This document shows positions 18,401 to 27,408 of a stretch of 64,000 nt of DNA, piece by piece. This DNA is from JACKHO01 sp041398745 (GTDB taxonomy: Bacteria; Planctomycetota; Planctomycetia; Planctomycetales; Planctomycetaceae). The position numbers and the translations under genes are program-made. Position 1 is the first letter of the stretch, and each line of letters opens with the position of its first letter. The notes under the pieces were generated by a model. That model saw only the letters and a list, made by a program, of their open reading frames with translations. It was not told the origin of the DNA and did not search any database. Where the stretch lies: assembly GCA_041398745.1 (NCBI GenBank), contig JAWKUB010000005.1:1-64000 (forward strand). The letters run 5' to 3'.

Positions 18401-18754
18401 TCAATTCAGGTTTTCTTCCGTATTGGCAAGTTCGCTCAACGGCTTATCACGGCGATGATCCTGAACCTTCTCTTTGTATTTTCTGATTTGCTGTTCCATT
18501 TTGGCAAGTGCGCCATCGAAACAGGGACCGACTTCCGTTGCCAGAGCATCGGCGTGAGTCACGAAGTCGTGCTTGTGCTCCGCGTCAACAAGGATTTCAA
18601 CCCGTACTCGGTCGTCGGTGTAATCGATGGTCACGCCAATCGAGGTCACACGTTCGAAGTACGTAAGCAGTTTCTCGCACTTACGAGTAATGTACTCTTG
18701 AAAATCCTGCTTGACTGAACCGTGACGGCAAGAAATTTCAACTTGCACGGGCAT
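18401..18754 (-). CDS. hpf: Ribosome hibernation-promoting factor, short form
   Basis: A 117-aa protein of the HPF/YfiA family that binds the 30S subunit near the decoding site in stationary phase. It starts MPVQVEISCRHGSVKQDFQEY and has the family pattern of two-helix packing with KCEKLLTYFERVTSIGVTI, a VRVEILVDAEHKHDF strand segment and a basic C-terminal helix (QQIRKYKEKVQDHRRDKP). It lacks the C-terminal dimerisation domain of long HPF. It is the first gene of the hpf-ptsN-HPr-PQQ unit, 127 nt ahead of ptsN. Confidence 0.92.
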   Translation of the reverse strand: MPVQVEISCRHGSVKQDFQEYITRKCEKLLTYFERVTSIGVTIDYTDDRVRVEILVDAEHKHDFVTHADALATEVGPCFDGALAKMEQQIRKYKEKVQDHRRDKPLSELANTEENLN

Positions 18755-19008
18755 CTCCTGAGGTGAAGTACACTAACAACGGGCTCGCAACCAACTAGTC
18801 CGCTCAACTCAGCACATCAAAGCATACTGAACAAACGAGCCATTTTGGGTGACAAGGTTCTGTTCCTGACTCAGTGCGATTCTAGTTCCAAACCGAGTCG
18901 AGTCAATTCAGGCAAGGTTTTGCGTCAACATTGAGACCACACACGCACACGGAAGTGAAAGGACGCATCGAAGCAAAATCACCGAGCCTTTCGACTCATT
19001 GCATCGCA

Positions 19009-19260
19009 CTAAGCGTCTTTCAGCAATGGCGTGAGGTAGGACACAGTGCTGTCCATTGTGATCAAATTCTCGTAGTCGGCTTCCGGAATTTGCACGCGGT
19101 ACTGCTTGCGCAATTCCATGACAATGTCCAGGAAGTCCATACTGTCGAGTTCCATTTGCTCACGAAATGGAACGGAATCATCCAGATTGCTGAGGTCTTC
19201 GTCAGGCGCAATGCGTTCGAGAATTCCAATAATAACCTGACGTATTTCCTGAGGGCTCAT
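19009..19260 (-). CDS. Acyl carrier protein
   Basis: Start at 19260 (MSPQEIRQVIIGILERIAP), 83 aa. The phosphopantetheine attachment motif is ELDSMDFLDIVMELRKQY, with Ser in DSMD, matching the DSLD-type motif. Helix I and the C-terminal segment (TVSYLTPLL) fit ACP length and fold. The acidic stretch PDEDLSNLDDSVPF precedes the motif. No fatty-acid or polyketide gene is next to it, so it is a stand-alone or specialised carrier, perhaps not the main FabH-cycle ACP. The open frame continues upstream to 19470 without recognisable content, so I chose the internal Met. Confidence 0.88.
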   Translation of the reverse strand: MSPQEIRQVIIGILERIAPDEDLSNLDDSVPFREQMELDSMDFLDIVMELRKQYRVQIPEADYENLITMDSTVSYLTPLLKDA

Positions 19261-19706
19261 TCCCAAGGTCTCCAAACTCTTTTGACTGACGCCACTAAGG
19301 CACGAAACCGTGCAGTTTAGTTGCCCCAGTGGAGGCGGCAAGGGACAGTGGCGACAAACTTTATGCTCTGCGCGTTGTTTTACCCTTGATCGCTGTCTGG
19401 GAGAATCCTCAAGGAACCCAGCTCGCGCCCCCCAAAACACCGCAACATCCACCTGGAACAGTGGTTTCAACGCCTCCTCGCCTTGAGTCCGGACTCAGAG
19501 GACATGCAGCATTCTGAGGAAATTGCTATCGAGATGCGAACGAATCGCAACTCGCTGATCAATTCCGATTATGCGGAATACGAAAATAGATTGGGGCGAT
19601 TCACGGAACGACCCGGGCAAAACTGTTGACGTCGGCTGCCATGAGAAGGCATAACAAGTCGCTCACTTCACTTCGCAGATTCTTGCACAATTCGAAGCGT
19701 CTCAAC
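19261..19706. other. Divergent intergenic region
   Basis: About 446 nt between the ACP gene and the membrane protein gene at 19707. The stretch 19500-19650 is AT-richer and probably holds promoters. No RNA gene or inverted repeat stands out. Confidence 0.4.
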
Positions 19707-20162
19707 ATGAGTTCAACACGCACAACACCTCTGGGGACGCAGCCAGTTTCCGCCCCGACAACATCAAACCAACAGCCACTGGAACGTAAGCCACAGGGCA
19801 GCGCGCTCCTGGTGCTACTCAGCTTGGTTGTCGCCGGTGGCTTAGCGTGGGGCGGCTTTATCGCTGCGAATCAAATTAGAGAAAAGCGAAGCAAAGAGTT
19901 TCTTCAGCAGGCAATTCAAACACACCTGCAAGATCAGCGTCCGGTAACGGAGCACATTGGTGCCATCGAAACATTTGAACTCGATGAGGACGCAACTGCG
20001 CAAAATGCCGCAGCAGGAATGGTCGTGTTTCACGCGAGTGGTCGTCGGGGTTCGGCAGAAATTCATGCTTTTCAGCGTCCCAACGGCCTGCAATTCGAAA
20101 TGAAACTAGAAGGCGGGGAAACGGTTGAACTGGAGCCATTGGTCGCATCGAGAGCCAATTGA
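19707..20162 (+). CDS. Single-TM protein, Coa1-like
   Basis: From the ATG at 19707 (MSSTRTTPLGTQPV), 151 aa; an ATG at 19626 would add 27 basic residues. A Pro/Thr/Gln-rich N-terminal part precedes one TM helix (SALLVLLSLVVAGGLAWGG). Then comes a small extracytoplasmic domain with HIGAIETFELDED, FHASGRRGSAEIHAF and GLQFEMKLEGGETVEL. The pattern (conserved GxxGxxEI then a strand) resembles the Coa1 family of cytochrome-oxidase-assembly-related proteins. That is an impression from the motif only; there is no oxidase gene nearby. Confidence 0.7.
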   Translation: MSSTRTTPLGTQPVSAPTTSNQQPLERKPQGSALLVLLSLVVAGGLAWGGFIAANQIREKRSKEFLQQAIQTHLQDQRPVTEHIGAIETFELDEDATAQNAAAGMVVFHASGRRGSAEIHAFQRPNGLQFEMKLEGGETVELEPLVASRAN

Positions 20163-20191
20163 CATAACCACCGGGGCTTGCCGCAGAGGAA

Positions 20192-21256
20192 TTAAGTCCC
20201 GCCGAAGCGCCTGAAGCGACTCACATCCCACTCCGCCGGAGCTGGCTCACCGTCAGCGATGAGGCTGAGCAGAAATGACGATGCCAGCGGAGCCCAGAGC
20301 GTGCCTTTGGCCCCGAGTCCGTTCAGAATCATGAGCCGAGGATGGTTTGGATGCCCCCCCACGACTGGGCGAGAATCACTCACTGCAGGCCGAATTCCTG
20401 CCTGATGCCCTGAGACTTCGACGGGAACTCGAAAGCGGTTCGACAGTCGTTGCAGCAATTCGCCTCTGACGCGTTCCGTCGGAACATCATCCAGCGCATC
20501 CCATTCATAGTTCGAGCCCGTCCGAAACGTTCCCGACTCACTGGGAGCCAGCCAGACTTCGAAGTGCTGGGTTCGTTCCTCGTCGTATCCCGCAATGTTC
20601 AGCGTCAGAATCTCTCCCTTGGCAGGGCGAAAATCGACGTGAGAAAACCAGGGATTCGCACTCCCTGAATGCCCCTGACAGAACACAACACCCTGGAAAC
20701 TCATCCCCAGTTGGGGGACATGAACTGCCTCCGAACTCGGCACAACGTCATTCAAATCGAGGTCGCATTCAACGTATGCCCCTTGTCCTCGAAAATACGC
20801 ACGTGTCGCCCTGAGATATTCCATGGTGTCCAGACGAGCGGCGGGAAACATCTCAAATCCGCCAAAGGGACCGTAAATGGTGGAGTCATTTCGGGCTGGA
20901 ACAAAATGGACGTCGAGCCCTGCGTATTCTCCACTTTGCATCCGCTGTTGCCACACTTTCTTGTCGTCTTCGTCGGCAAACCATCTTACGGACGGATGCA
21001 CATGCCAGAACCGCGTTGCCAACCGGGCTTCAAGCTGACTGTAAAACCGACTGGCCACCTCCCATTCGGTTATCCACGACGGGGCATGAGTGAACCGCTT
21101 TCCAGTAATTGGTGTCACTAATCCCGCCGCCACGGAAGAGGCGTTTGCCTTTGGTGAGGCATCGACAACAACGACCTTATGTCCAGCATCGGCGAGCGTC
21201 CAGGCGAGCGTGGATCCGGCAATTCCCTGGCCAACGACTAGGTAATTGCCGCTCAT
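20192..21256 (-). CDS. FAD-dependent oxidoreductase (DAO family)
   Basis: A 354-aa flavoprotein starting MSGNYLVVGQGIAGSTLAW with the GxGxxG dinucleotide motif, then VVVVDASPKANASSVAAGLV. The C-terminal half has the DAO-type HQAGIRPAVSDSRPVVGGHP and ILNGLGAKGTLWAP. The family oxidises the C-N bond of amino acids or amines, such as glycine or D-amino acids. The substrate cannot be read from sequence. It is convergent with the Coa1-like gene and divergent from the tRNA-Glu gene. The N-terminal Rossmann motif fits a start at 21256. Confidence 0.85.
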   Translation of the reverse strand: MSGNYLVVGQGIAGSTLAWTLADAGHKVVVVDASPKANASSVAAGLVTPITGKRFTHAPSWITEWEVASRFYSQLEARLATRFWHVHPSVRWFADEDDKKVWQQRMQSGEYAGLDVHFVPARNDSTIYGPFGGFEMFPAARLDTMEYLRATRAYFRGQGAYVECDLDLNDVVPSSEAVHVPQLGMSFQGVVFCQGHSGSANPWFSHVDFRPAKGEILTLNIAGYDEERTQHFEVWLAPSESGTFRTGSNYEWDALDDVPTERVRGELLQRLSNRFRVPVEVSGHQAGIRPAVSDSRPVVGGHPNHPRLMILNGLGAKGTLWAPLASSFLLSLIADGEPAPAEWDVSRFRRFGGT

Positions 21257-21398
21257 CGAATTCTCGTCCGTAAATTCTGCGCGACCGGAATCACTGATCC
21301 ACCGTTACCTGATGATTGGTCATCAACCACTCCCCAAGTGGAAATGTTGGTGGCCAACACTTGACATTGTCGAGGCACCATTTAACCTACCGCCACCT

Positions 21399-21472
21399 GG
21401 CCCCATCGTCTAGTCGGCCTAGGACATCGGATTTTCAGTCCGAGAACAGGGGTTCGAATCCCCTTGGGGTCA
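21399..21472 (+). tRNA. tRNA-Glu (anticodon UUC)
   Basis: The acceptor stem GGCCCCA pairs with TGGGGTC, the anticodon stem TCGGA/TCCGA encloses loop TTTTCAG with anticodon TTC at 21434-21436, and the T arm is CAGGGGTTCGAATCCCCT. The discriminator is A and CCA is not encoded. A strong rho-independent terminator follows. Confidence 0.95.
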
Positions 21473-21482
21473 CTTCGAATGA

Positions 21483-21519
21483 ACGCATCTTGTGGTTTTA
21501 CCACGAGATGCGTTTTTTT
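21483..21519 (+). terminator. Rho-independent terminator of tRNA-Glu
   Basis: CGCATCTTGTGG and CCACGAGATGCG form a 12-bp stem with one G-T pair around a TTTTA loop, followed by seven T residues. Position 11 nt after the tRNA fits termination. Confidence 0.85.
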
Positions 21520-21536
21520 GTGCGCTGACGTGGACG

Positions 21537-22451
21537 TCAACCACTTTGAGCGGAGACATGGGGGTCTCGCCCTAGTTTGAGCAGGTCCGCCAGATAACGT
21601 CCGTAATCGCTGTTCTTGAGTGAATCCGCCAACCGCGTGAGTTGGGCATCATCGATAAAGCCCATTTGCCATGCGATTTCTTCGGGGACACAAACTTTCA
21701 GCCCCTGGCGTCGCTCCATTGCTTCCACAAAACTTGCGGCCTGCAGCAGCGACGAGGGTGTTCCTGTATCGAGCCAGGCATAGCCCCGGCCCATCCGCTC
21801 GACTCGCAAGGCCCCACGTTTCAGGTACGCCTGATTCACCGACGTAATTTCGAGTTCGCCACGACCGGAAGGCTGTACCTGCTTTGCAATTTCGATGACA
21901 TCGTTGTCGTAGAAATACAGCCCTGTGACGGCAAACCGCGATTTTGGCTCCTGCGGCTTTTCTTCGATGCTGATTGCTCGTCCCTCGGCATCGAATTCCA
22001 CGACTCCATAACGGTGAGGATCGGAGACCCGATAGGCAAACACGGTTGCCCCGGTTGTCTGACTTGCGGCCGATAGCAGCAGACGCTGGAAATCGTGCCC
22101 GAAGAAAATGTTGTCTCCCAGCACCAGACAAACCGACTCCTGACCAATGAAGTCTTCCCCTATTAGAAAAGCCTCGGCAAGGCCGCGTGGCTGCTGCTGT
22201 TCGGCATATTGAATCGAAATACCCCAGTCGTTTCCGTCCCCCAGCAATTCTTCGTAGCGGGGAAGATCTTGAGGCGTACTGATGAGCAAAACATCCCGAA
22301 TCCCTGCCAGCATCAGCACGCTGAGCGGGTAATAAACCATTGGCTTGTCGTAAACAGGGAGCAACTGTTTGCTGACGACACGCGTCATGGGATGCAGCCG
22401 GGTCCCCGCTCCGCCAGCCAGAATAATCCCTCGCGCTACGCGTTGTGCCAT
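21537..22451 (-). CDS. rmlA: Glucose-1-phosphate thymidylyltransferase
   Basis: Makes dTDP-glucose from glucose-1-phosphate and dTTP, the first step to dTDP-rhamnose. With the start at 22451 (MAQRVARGIILAGGAGTRLH), 304 aa, matching the family. Signature segments are GGAGTRLHPMTRVVSKQLLP, DKPMVYYPLSVLMLAGI and the catalytic/nucleotide region LVLGDNIFFGHDFQ. FAYRVSDPHRYGVVEFD and the C-terminal TGLYFYDNDVIE are also present. An ATG 5 codons upstream (22466) is possible. Next on this strand is a manA-like gene, 216 nt upstream; both feed nucleotide-sugar or sugar-phosphate supply for envelope polymers. The other rml genes are not here. Confidence 0.93.
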   Translation of the reverse strand: MAQRVARGIILAGGAGTRLHPMTRVVSKQLLPVYDKPMVYYPLSVLMLAGIRDVLLISTPQDLPRYEELLGDGNDWGISIQYAEQQQPRGLAEAFLIGEDFIGQESVCLVLGDNIFFGHDFQRLLLSAASQTTGATVFAYRVSDPHRYGVVEFDAEGRAISIEEKPQEPKSRFAVTGLYFYDNDVIEIAKQVQPSGRGELEITSVNQAYLKRGALRVERMGRGYAWLDTGTPSSLLQAASFVEAMERRQGLKVCVPEEIAWQMGFIDDAQLTRLADSLKNSDYGRYLADLLKLGRDPHVSAQSG

Positions 22452-22506
22452 GTCTGACCACCACAAATACTGTTGAGCGAAAAACTGAAGTCCATTCCAA
22501 AACTAC

Positions 22507-22531
22507 GGTGGCGCAGACTTTCCTGTCTGCG
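22507..22531 (-). repeat. Dispersed short palindrome, reverse copy
   Basis: GGTGGCGCAGACTTTCCTGTCTGCG is a diverged reverse-oriented member of the palindrome family, between rmlA and manA. Confidence 0.5.
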
Positions 22532-22667
22532 TTTTCCCAGAAATTAAGTCACCATTAGAGAGATTTTGAAGCAGCCTCTAAATCATTTGACCCGACGCCG
22601 AACTCGTTCTAGCGGCTCATCCCCGGCAAACGCAACGACTATTCCCTCGCCTTCTTTATTCTATCGA

Positions 22668-23696
22668 TTATCCGCTTCGACCAGTCCCCACAACCTGTGG
22701 TCGCGACACCCGACGATGAAGCGTCGCCGATTTAGCCATTGGAACCGGTGGCCGAATCAGCAGCGTCGTGAGTTCTTTGTCTGGCACACACAAAGCTGGC
22801 TCGACATGCGCTGGTACGAGCACGGTTGACCCCACTCGCAACTCGCGGATTCCGTCGGACTGAAACATCCGACCACGTCCATGAACCACCATCAGAATTG
22901 AGAATGCATCGGACGCTTCCAGCTGGAATGATGCCGCGTGTGTTGTGCGATCAAGCCGGAAGTATTCATTCGAAACGAGCTGCTCCTGCACACCCTCACT
23001 AGTCGTTTTGAATAGCGGATGCACCGGGAACACCGGTCCACGGTCGAAGTCCATGCAATCCATTGCCTGATCGATATGGAGTTCCCGACCGCGGCCCCAG
23101 TCACTGAAACGATACGTGCAATCGCTTTGCTGCTGAATTTCGGCGATGACCACACCTGGTCCGATCGCGTGAACGGTTCCAGCGGGAATACTGATGCAGT
23201 CCCCAGCCGAAACTGGCACAGAGTTCAGACATTCGAGCACCGTTCCAGAGGCAATAGCCGACTCCAACTCTGCACGCCCCACGCCACGCTTAAGTCCCGC
23301 AAGTATCGAGCTTTCCGGCGACGCCCTCAAGACGACCCACGCCTCAGTTTTTCCAACTCCGGTTGGCGAATGGGCATCATCTGGATGAACCTGCACTGAC
23401 AGCCACTCATTTGCGTCCAGGTACTTCACCAATAGCGGAAACTCATCTCCGCCTGGATCATGGTCCCCAAAAATCTCGTCTCGATGCGTTTGAAGCAGAG
23501 TCGGCAGGGTCACTCCATCCAGGCATCCACCGGAAACGACACTACTGTCCGCACCGCAATGTGCAATTTCCCACGACTCTCCGAATCGGTCCACGCCGGG
23601 TAGAGCCTTGCCGAGATAGTGGGCCATGTTACGCCCGCCCCAAGGTTTTTCCTTGAGAATTGGCCGAAAGTGGAGCGGCGGAAGGGTTTCCTGCAT
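22668..23696 (-). CDS. manA: Mannose-6-phosphate isomerase, class I (cupin)
   Basis: Interconverts fructose-6-phosphate and mannose-6-phosphate. A 342-aa Zn-dependent cupin: LHFRPILKEKPWGGR at the N-terminus, QVHPDD and EAWVVLRA for metal ligands, and the active-site segment SIPAGTVHAIGPGVVIAEIQQ. Zinc ligands (Gln/His in QVHPD, Glu, His in TVHAIG) are all visible. The short length fits Bacillus/Streptococcus-type enzymes rather than E. coli ManA. Context with rmlA suggests exopolysaccharide precursor supply. Confidence 0.92.
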   Translation of the reverse strand: MQETLPPLHFRPILKEKPWGGRNMAHYLGKALPGVDRFGESWEIAHCGADSSVVSGGCLDGVTLPTLLQTHRDEIFGDHDPGGDEFPLLVKYLDANEWLSVQVHPDDAHSPTGVGKTEAWVVLRASPESSILAGLKRGVGRAELESAIASGTVLECLNSVPVSAGDCISIPAGTVHAIGPGVVIAEIQQQSDCTYRFSDWGRGRELHIDQAMDCMDFDRGPVFPVHPLFKTTSEGVQEQLVSNEYFRLDRTTHAASFQLEASDAFSILMVVHGRGRMFQSDGIRELRVGSTVLVPAHVEPALCVPDKELTTLLIRPPVPMAKSATLHRRVSRPQVVGTGRSG

Positions 23697-24035
23697 GACT
23701 TCTTCCTAGTGGACGAACTGCTGCAATGATGTCTGGAACTTCAAATCAACCAGGGCTTCGGCCGCCACATCAAGTGCGCTCGCATTCCCCTTTCCTTTTA
23801 ATCGGCATAACCAGCGTCAAAGTCCAACTCACCCTTGCCAACTTCCCCAACTGCCGCGACTGTCACAGTTTGAGTAGTCGACATCTGCAACACCGGGCAG
23901 TTCGAAATATTCCCAGGAAGGCAAAGATTGATTGAAGTTTCATCTGCAACTCGACACCATTCTTTCTCATCACTGCAGGTGACCGATGGGTTCGGCACCA
24001 GATGACTCACCCCACAATCCATCAGGGTACACCCC
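23697..24035. other. Intergenic region; no well-supported gene
   Basis: About 340 nt upstream of manA. A minus-strand open frame (23798-24037, MGCTLMDCGVSHLVP) has low third-position GC and shares its start position with the plus-strand ORF at 24036, so it is doubtful. No RNA gene seen. Confidence 0.35.
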
Positions 24036-24272
24036 ATGTTCACTCCCGGTTTGGGCTCACTTGAACTTCGCGAATGCTCGACGCTCCCACCCCAAACTCT
24101 CGTCGCGCCCATTCAGGTGCTGCGGGAGATTCGACTCGCCCTCGGTAAAGTGGGATTCAATTTGCAGGTGGGCGTCGAAGACGCGGTCTTCGTTTCCTCT
24201 GACCTGTTCAACGCCTTCAATGCCTGGGATGCTCAGAACGAAGAGAGCGACAGCCCCGCCGACTTGAACTAG
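24036..24272 (+). CDS. Hypothetical small protein
   Basis: A 78-aa ORF (MFTPGLGSLELREC) with high GC at the third codon position and a helical central part (PIQVLREIRLALGKVGFNLQ) ending in an acidic tail (DAQNEESDSPADLN). No family is recognised. It lies between manA (minus) and the membrane protein at 24385-24711 (minus). Codon use favours it over the opposite-strand reading, but it could be a chance ORF. Confidence 0.4.
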   Translation: MFTPGLGSLELRECSTLPPQTLVAPIQVLREIRLALGKVGFNLQVGVEDAVFVSSDLFNAFNAWDAQNEESDSPADLN

Positions 24273-24384
24273 CGGGCCGTCATTGCGTCCCCCGGCAAGT
24301 GCAATCTCCTTGGTAAGACGTAATTGGGCCACTACATTTCACGCGGGCAATCGAACCCCTCGACGCGCACGAAAGGCACGGAAA

Positions 24385-24711
24385 CTATCCGTCCGCTTCA
24401 ACACCTTCGTCAGAGTCGCGCATCAGTTCCTCGACGCGGTCCCACTTGGTGATCTCTTCAACCACGGGCCAAACGCGGTACGACTGCTGAATGCGTCCAA
24501 TATCGCGGAGAAACGCTCCCGCACAGGCCCCCGTCCAAAAACCAACGGCCCACGGTGAGCCCGCATACTGAGTGTTCACAATGAACGCGACGACGGCCAG
24601 CAACAACCAGTGCGGCCAAAAGACATACAACATGGCCGCAATACGCCATCCGCGCGTGTGGAACTGCCAATACTGCCAAAGAGTTCGTCTCTCAATTCCT
24701 GTGAGTGGCAT
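24385..24711 (-). CDS. Small two-TM membrane protein
   Basis: A 108-aa protein, MPLTGIERRTLWQYWQFHTRG. Two membrane segments are visible, AAMLYVFWPHWLLLAVVAFI and a shorter AVGFWTGACAGAFL, followed by a cytoplasmic acidic tail (EEITKWDRVEELMRDSDEG). It is 22 nt upstream, on the same strand, of the stop of the next membrane-anchored gene (24734), so a small operon is possible. Function unknown. Confidence 0.7.
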   Translation of the reverse strand: MPLTGIERRTLWQYWQFHTRGWRIAAMLYVFWPHWLLLAVVAFIVNTQYAGSPWAVGFWTGACAGAFLRDIGRIQQSYRVWPVVEEITKWDRVEELMRDSDEGVEADG

Positions 24712-24733
24712 TCATTTGTCCTCAGCACTGCCG

Positions 24734-25276
24734 TTACTGCCCGCTCCCAGTTGGTGAGTTTACCGGGTCGGATCGAATCAGCCCAATAGACACGGCCAAA
24801 TCTCCCCTCTCCCGCAGGACGTGGCTCTCAATCGACTGATATCGCACCGGCACCGCGACTCCGCCGTAGCCATCCGCAGTCACCAGTACCCAATAAAAAT
24901 TGGTGTGCGCTCGTGTCACTGGATGCTCATGGTTCGCACCGGTTGAAAACGTAGCTGCGATAACATCCAGCCCCTGAGTATCGGTGGCGACTCCATCCTC
25001 ATCAAGATACTCAACTCCGCCTGCAATCCGGCCCATTGGGTCATCAAGCTCACTGGAAATCGCGGCCCATGGGCCGCGAATGATTGCCACTCGTGCACCT
25101 TGAATCGGCTTGTTGGTACCAGCATCGAATACGGTGACGGTAACCGGAATGGTAATCTCACCGCTCAACGCCCATTTCGCTTGTGGAATCAGCAAGGCCA
25201 CCAGCACAACCACAATTGCGATAATGAGCAGCCAGTGAACCAGCTTGAATTGGGGGAACTTGGGCATTGAGTTCAT
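24734..25276 (-). CDS. Membrane-anchored protein with carboxypeptidase-regulatory-like fold
   Basis: Using the ATG at 25276 (MNSMPKFPQFKLVHWLL), 180 aa. One TM helix (LVHWLLIIAIVVVLVALLI) is followed by a beta-rich domain reading PVTVTVFDAGTNKPIQGARV, typical of carboxypeptidase-regulatory/Ig-like insertions, then a TNFYWVLVTADGYGGVAVP segment. It probably sits on the outer face of the inner membrane. An upstream ATG at 25312 adds 12 residues. No enzymatic motif. Cotranscription with the downstream 108-aa gene is likely (22-nt gap). Confidence 0.7.
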   Translation of the reverse strand: MNSMPKFPQFKLVHWLLIIAIVVVLVALLIPQAKWALSGEITIPVTVTVFDAGTNKPIQGARVAIIRGPWAAISSELDDPMGRIAGGVEYLDEDGVATDTQGLDVIAATFSTGANHEHPVTRAHTNFYWVLVTADGYGGVAVPVRYQSIESHVLRERGDLAVSIGLIRSDPVNSPTGSGQ

Positions 25277-25401
25277 GAGCGTCTTCCACCGGACGATTGA
25301 AACAACGCGCATGCACGCTGTTCCAATCGTAAGCTGCTCGTTTACTCAACTCCAATCCACAGCCTCACGACCTCAGCATGTGAACACGGAGCATTTGCTA
25401 A

Positions 25402-27408
25402 TCAGTTGGTCGCTGCTGACTCAACCGGACCAATGAGTGGCGTTTTGACGGGTGTCGCTGCTCCGTAGATGACAATCACACCCGAACCGCCCCCCCATGT
25501 GGAAAGAGTTCGATCGGGTTGTCCCTGCACCACTGAGTCAGCAACGTTCCAGTTGTTCGCCCCCCAGACGTTGCCAGCAGGATCGATGACGACATCGGTA
25601 AGCATTTGAATACTGCCACTCTTGAATGAATGCACCAGTTGCCCCGGTTTCTCATTGGGCGAGTTGGCACCGGTCAGTCGAACAACGCTGCGCCCGAGCC
25701 AGTTGGCTACCCAGACATTGTCGCTTCCATCAATGGACACTCCCCAGGGAACATTGATTTCCTTGTTTCCATGGAAGAACTGCACGGCTTTAGCATCACC
25801 CGGTTCAAGTGACGCCGAAATGACGTTGACCACGCCCGTAACCTGATTCGGCCCCAGCGATTTAATGAGGTGGGGATAGCCGAGGGCGAATTGCTCCAGA
25901 ATCGAAATGCCGCTGGGCACTGGGCCGGGCGGAAAGTTGAGGTCGATATTACAGGAGACCCAGCAATTACCAACTGAGTCGAGCGCCAATCCGCGACCAC
26001 CGCCACTGACAATGAACTTGGTGACGTCCGTTGGATCATCGGCAGGAAATCGCACGACATGGGCGGAATTCGTGTTGCTCACCCAGACGCGGTTTTGCGC
26101 ATCGATGACCACGGCGAACGGTGCATCCAATCCCTCAACTTCAACCAGTTGCCCTTTCTTGATATCGCCTTTGGGGAACAAGAGCATGACATCGGAAGAT
26201 GTTCCCGCAATCCAGACGTCCCCATTCCGGGCCACGCCAATTCCCTGCAAACCGCCAATACCTTTGAAGTCGGCAGGAAAGTCATCAGCTGAACCGACGG
26301 GCTTTCCATCGAAATCCATGACGCAAATGGCTCCATTGAAACTCGTCGCCCAAACGCGGTCTTGCGACACAGCCGTGCCCCAGCCCATTCCATCCACGCC
26401 CATTCCTGTGAATCCTACAATGGGAGGAGACAACGGCATTCCACTGGTCGAAAGTTTCACAATGCCGCCACCAATTCCTCGATAGCACCCCGACTGCGAA
26501 CCGGGCATCCAGTTCTGCCCGCTCCACATTTGCCCCTTAGGGTCGAAACAGAGTTTGCCAGGCGCATAGATTCCACCACCAGCGAATGCGAGGATCAACG
26601 AAAAATCTTCCGGGGCGTAAGCCAAATAGGGAACGAACGGAGTATTCCGTCGACTCGCTGGAACATTGGTCTTCAAATCGTAGGGGAACCCATCTCGCGG
26701 TTGTGGGTAGGCCTTGTCAAACAGTGCGTAGAGTTCCTTCGGCTGCGCCCACGCGGACTTTGCAATTCCAACCATGGCTGACAGCGTGTCTTTCGGTGTA
26801 TCGCCGTTAATTGGGGTGGAAGCTGCCAGAAATCGTTGCTTCCACTCGTTGTCTGCATTTGTCCCGTAAGCGGAAATCAACGCAGCCAGCGTATTGATTC
26901 GAACGAGCGTTGTGTTCTGCGTGCTATTGAATGGATCAAGCAAGACATGCCCCCACTGCCCCGTCTTCGAGTCAACGAGGTTCTGCGAGTGCCCCTCGGC
27001 AATTGTGAGTCCCGGGCCATTTCCCGAGACGTTTTCTCCACTGAGGAACTGGGCAAACGTGAACGCACCGGCCACAGTTGTCAGTTCATTGACGACAGCC
27101 GTTTCGGCATGATGCGAACCAAGGGCCGCGAACAAAACAGTCGAAGCGTCGTCACTTTTCTTCGCGATGATGTATGGAATCGAATTCTTCGGAATCAGAT
27201 TTCGATCAAATGAAAACGCACCGGAATCATCACTTGTCGCTGCACCAAGCTTTTCAGCTGGCGCATTCGCGCTCGCAGCCCAGAACGTCACCGAAGCTCC
27301 GGCCAGTGGATCTCCCGCGAGCGTGACCTGACCTTTTACATCTGCCGCCGTCGCAAGATTTACGACCAATAACAGACAACCCAACACAACCAACGATGTT
27401 CGCCACAT
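25402..27408 (-). CDS. Secreted NHL/Vgb-like beta-propeller protein with carboxypeptidase-regulatory-like N-domain
   Basis: A 668-aa exported protein. The start at 27408 gives the signal MWRTSLVVLGCLLLVVNLATA. A prealbumin-like carboxypeptidase-regulatory domain follows (VKGQVTLAGDPLAGASVTFW). From about residue 280 come repeated propeller blades of NHL/Vgb type (FAVVIDAQNRVWVSNTNSAHVVRF; GLALDSVGNCWVSCN; GVSIDGSDNVWVANWLG; DVVIDPAGNVWGANNWN). No catalytic Glu/Arg set of virginiamycin B lyase could be assigned, so binding or structural use is as likely as catalysis. The longer frame to 27453 lacks a signal peptide. Confidence 0.85.
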   Translation of the reverse strand: MWRTSLVVLGCLLLVVNLATAADVKGQVTLAGDPLAGASVTFWAASANAPAEKLGAATSDDSGAFSFDRNLIPKNSIPYIIAKKSDDASTVLFAALGSHHAETAVVNELTTVAGAFTFAQFLSGENVSGNGPGLTIAEGHSQNLVDSKTGQWGHVLLDPFNSTQNTTLVRINTLAALISAYGTNADNEWKQRFLAASTPINGDTPKDTLSAMVGIAKSAWAQPKELYALFDKAYPQPRDGFPYDLKTNVPASRRNTPFVPYLAYAPEDFSLILAFAGGGIYAPGKLCFDPKGQMWSGQNWMPGSQSGCYRGIGGGIVKLSTSGMPLSPPIVGFTGMGVDGMGWGTAVSQDRVWATSFNGAICVMDFDGKPVGSADDFPADFKGIGGLQGIGVARNGDVWIAGTSSDVMLLFPKGDIKKGQLVEVEGLDAPFAVVIDAQNRVWVSNTNSAHVVRFPADDPTDVTKFIVSGGGRGLALDSVGNCWVSCNIDLNFPPGPVPSGISILEQFALGYPHLIKSLGPNQVTGVVNVISASLEPGDAKAVQFFHGNKEINVPWGVSIDGSDNVWVANWLGRSVVRLTGANSPNEKPGQLVHSFKSGSIQMLTDVVIDPAGNVWGANNWNVADSVVQGQPDRTLSTWGGGSGVIVIYGAATPVKTPLIGPVESAATN

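Noticed and set aside
23798..24037. Minus-strand ORF upstream of manA
   Set aside because: Low third-position GC and conflict with the better-supported plus-strand ORF.
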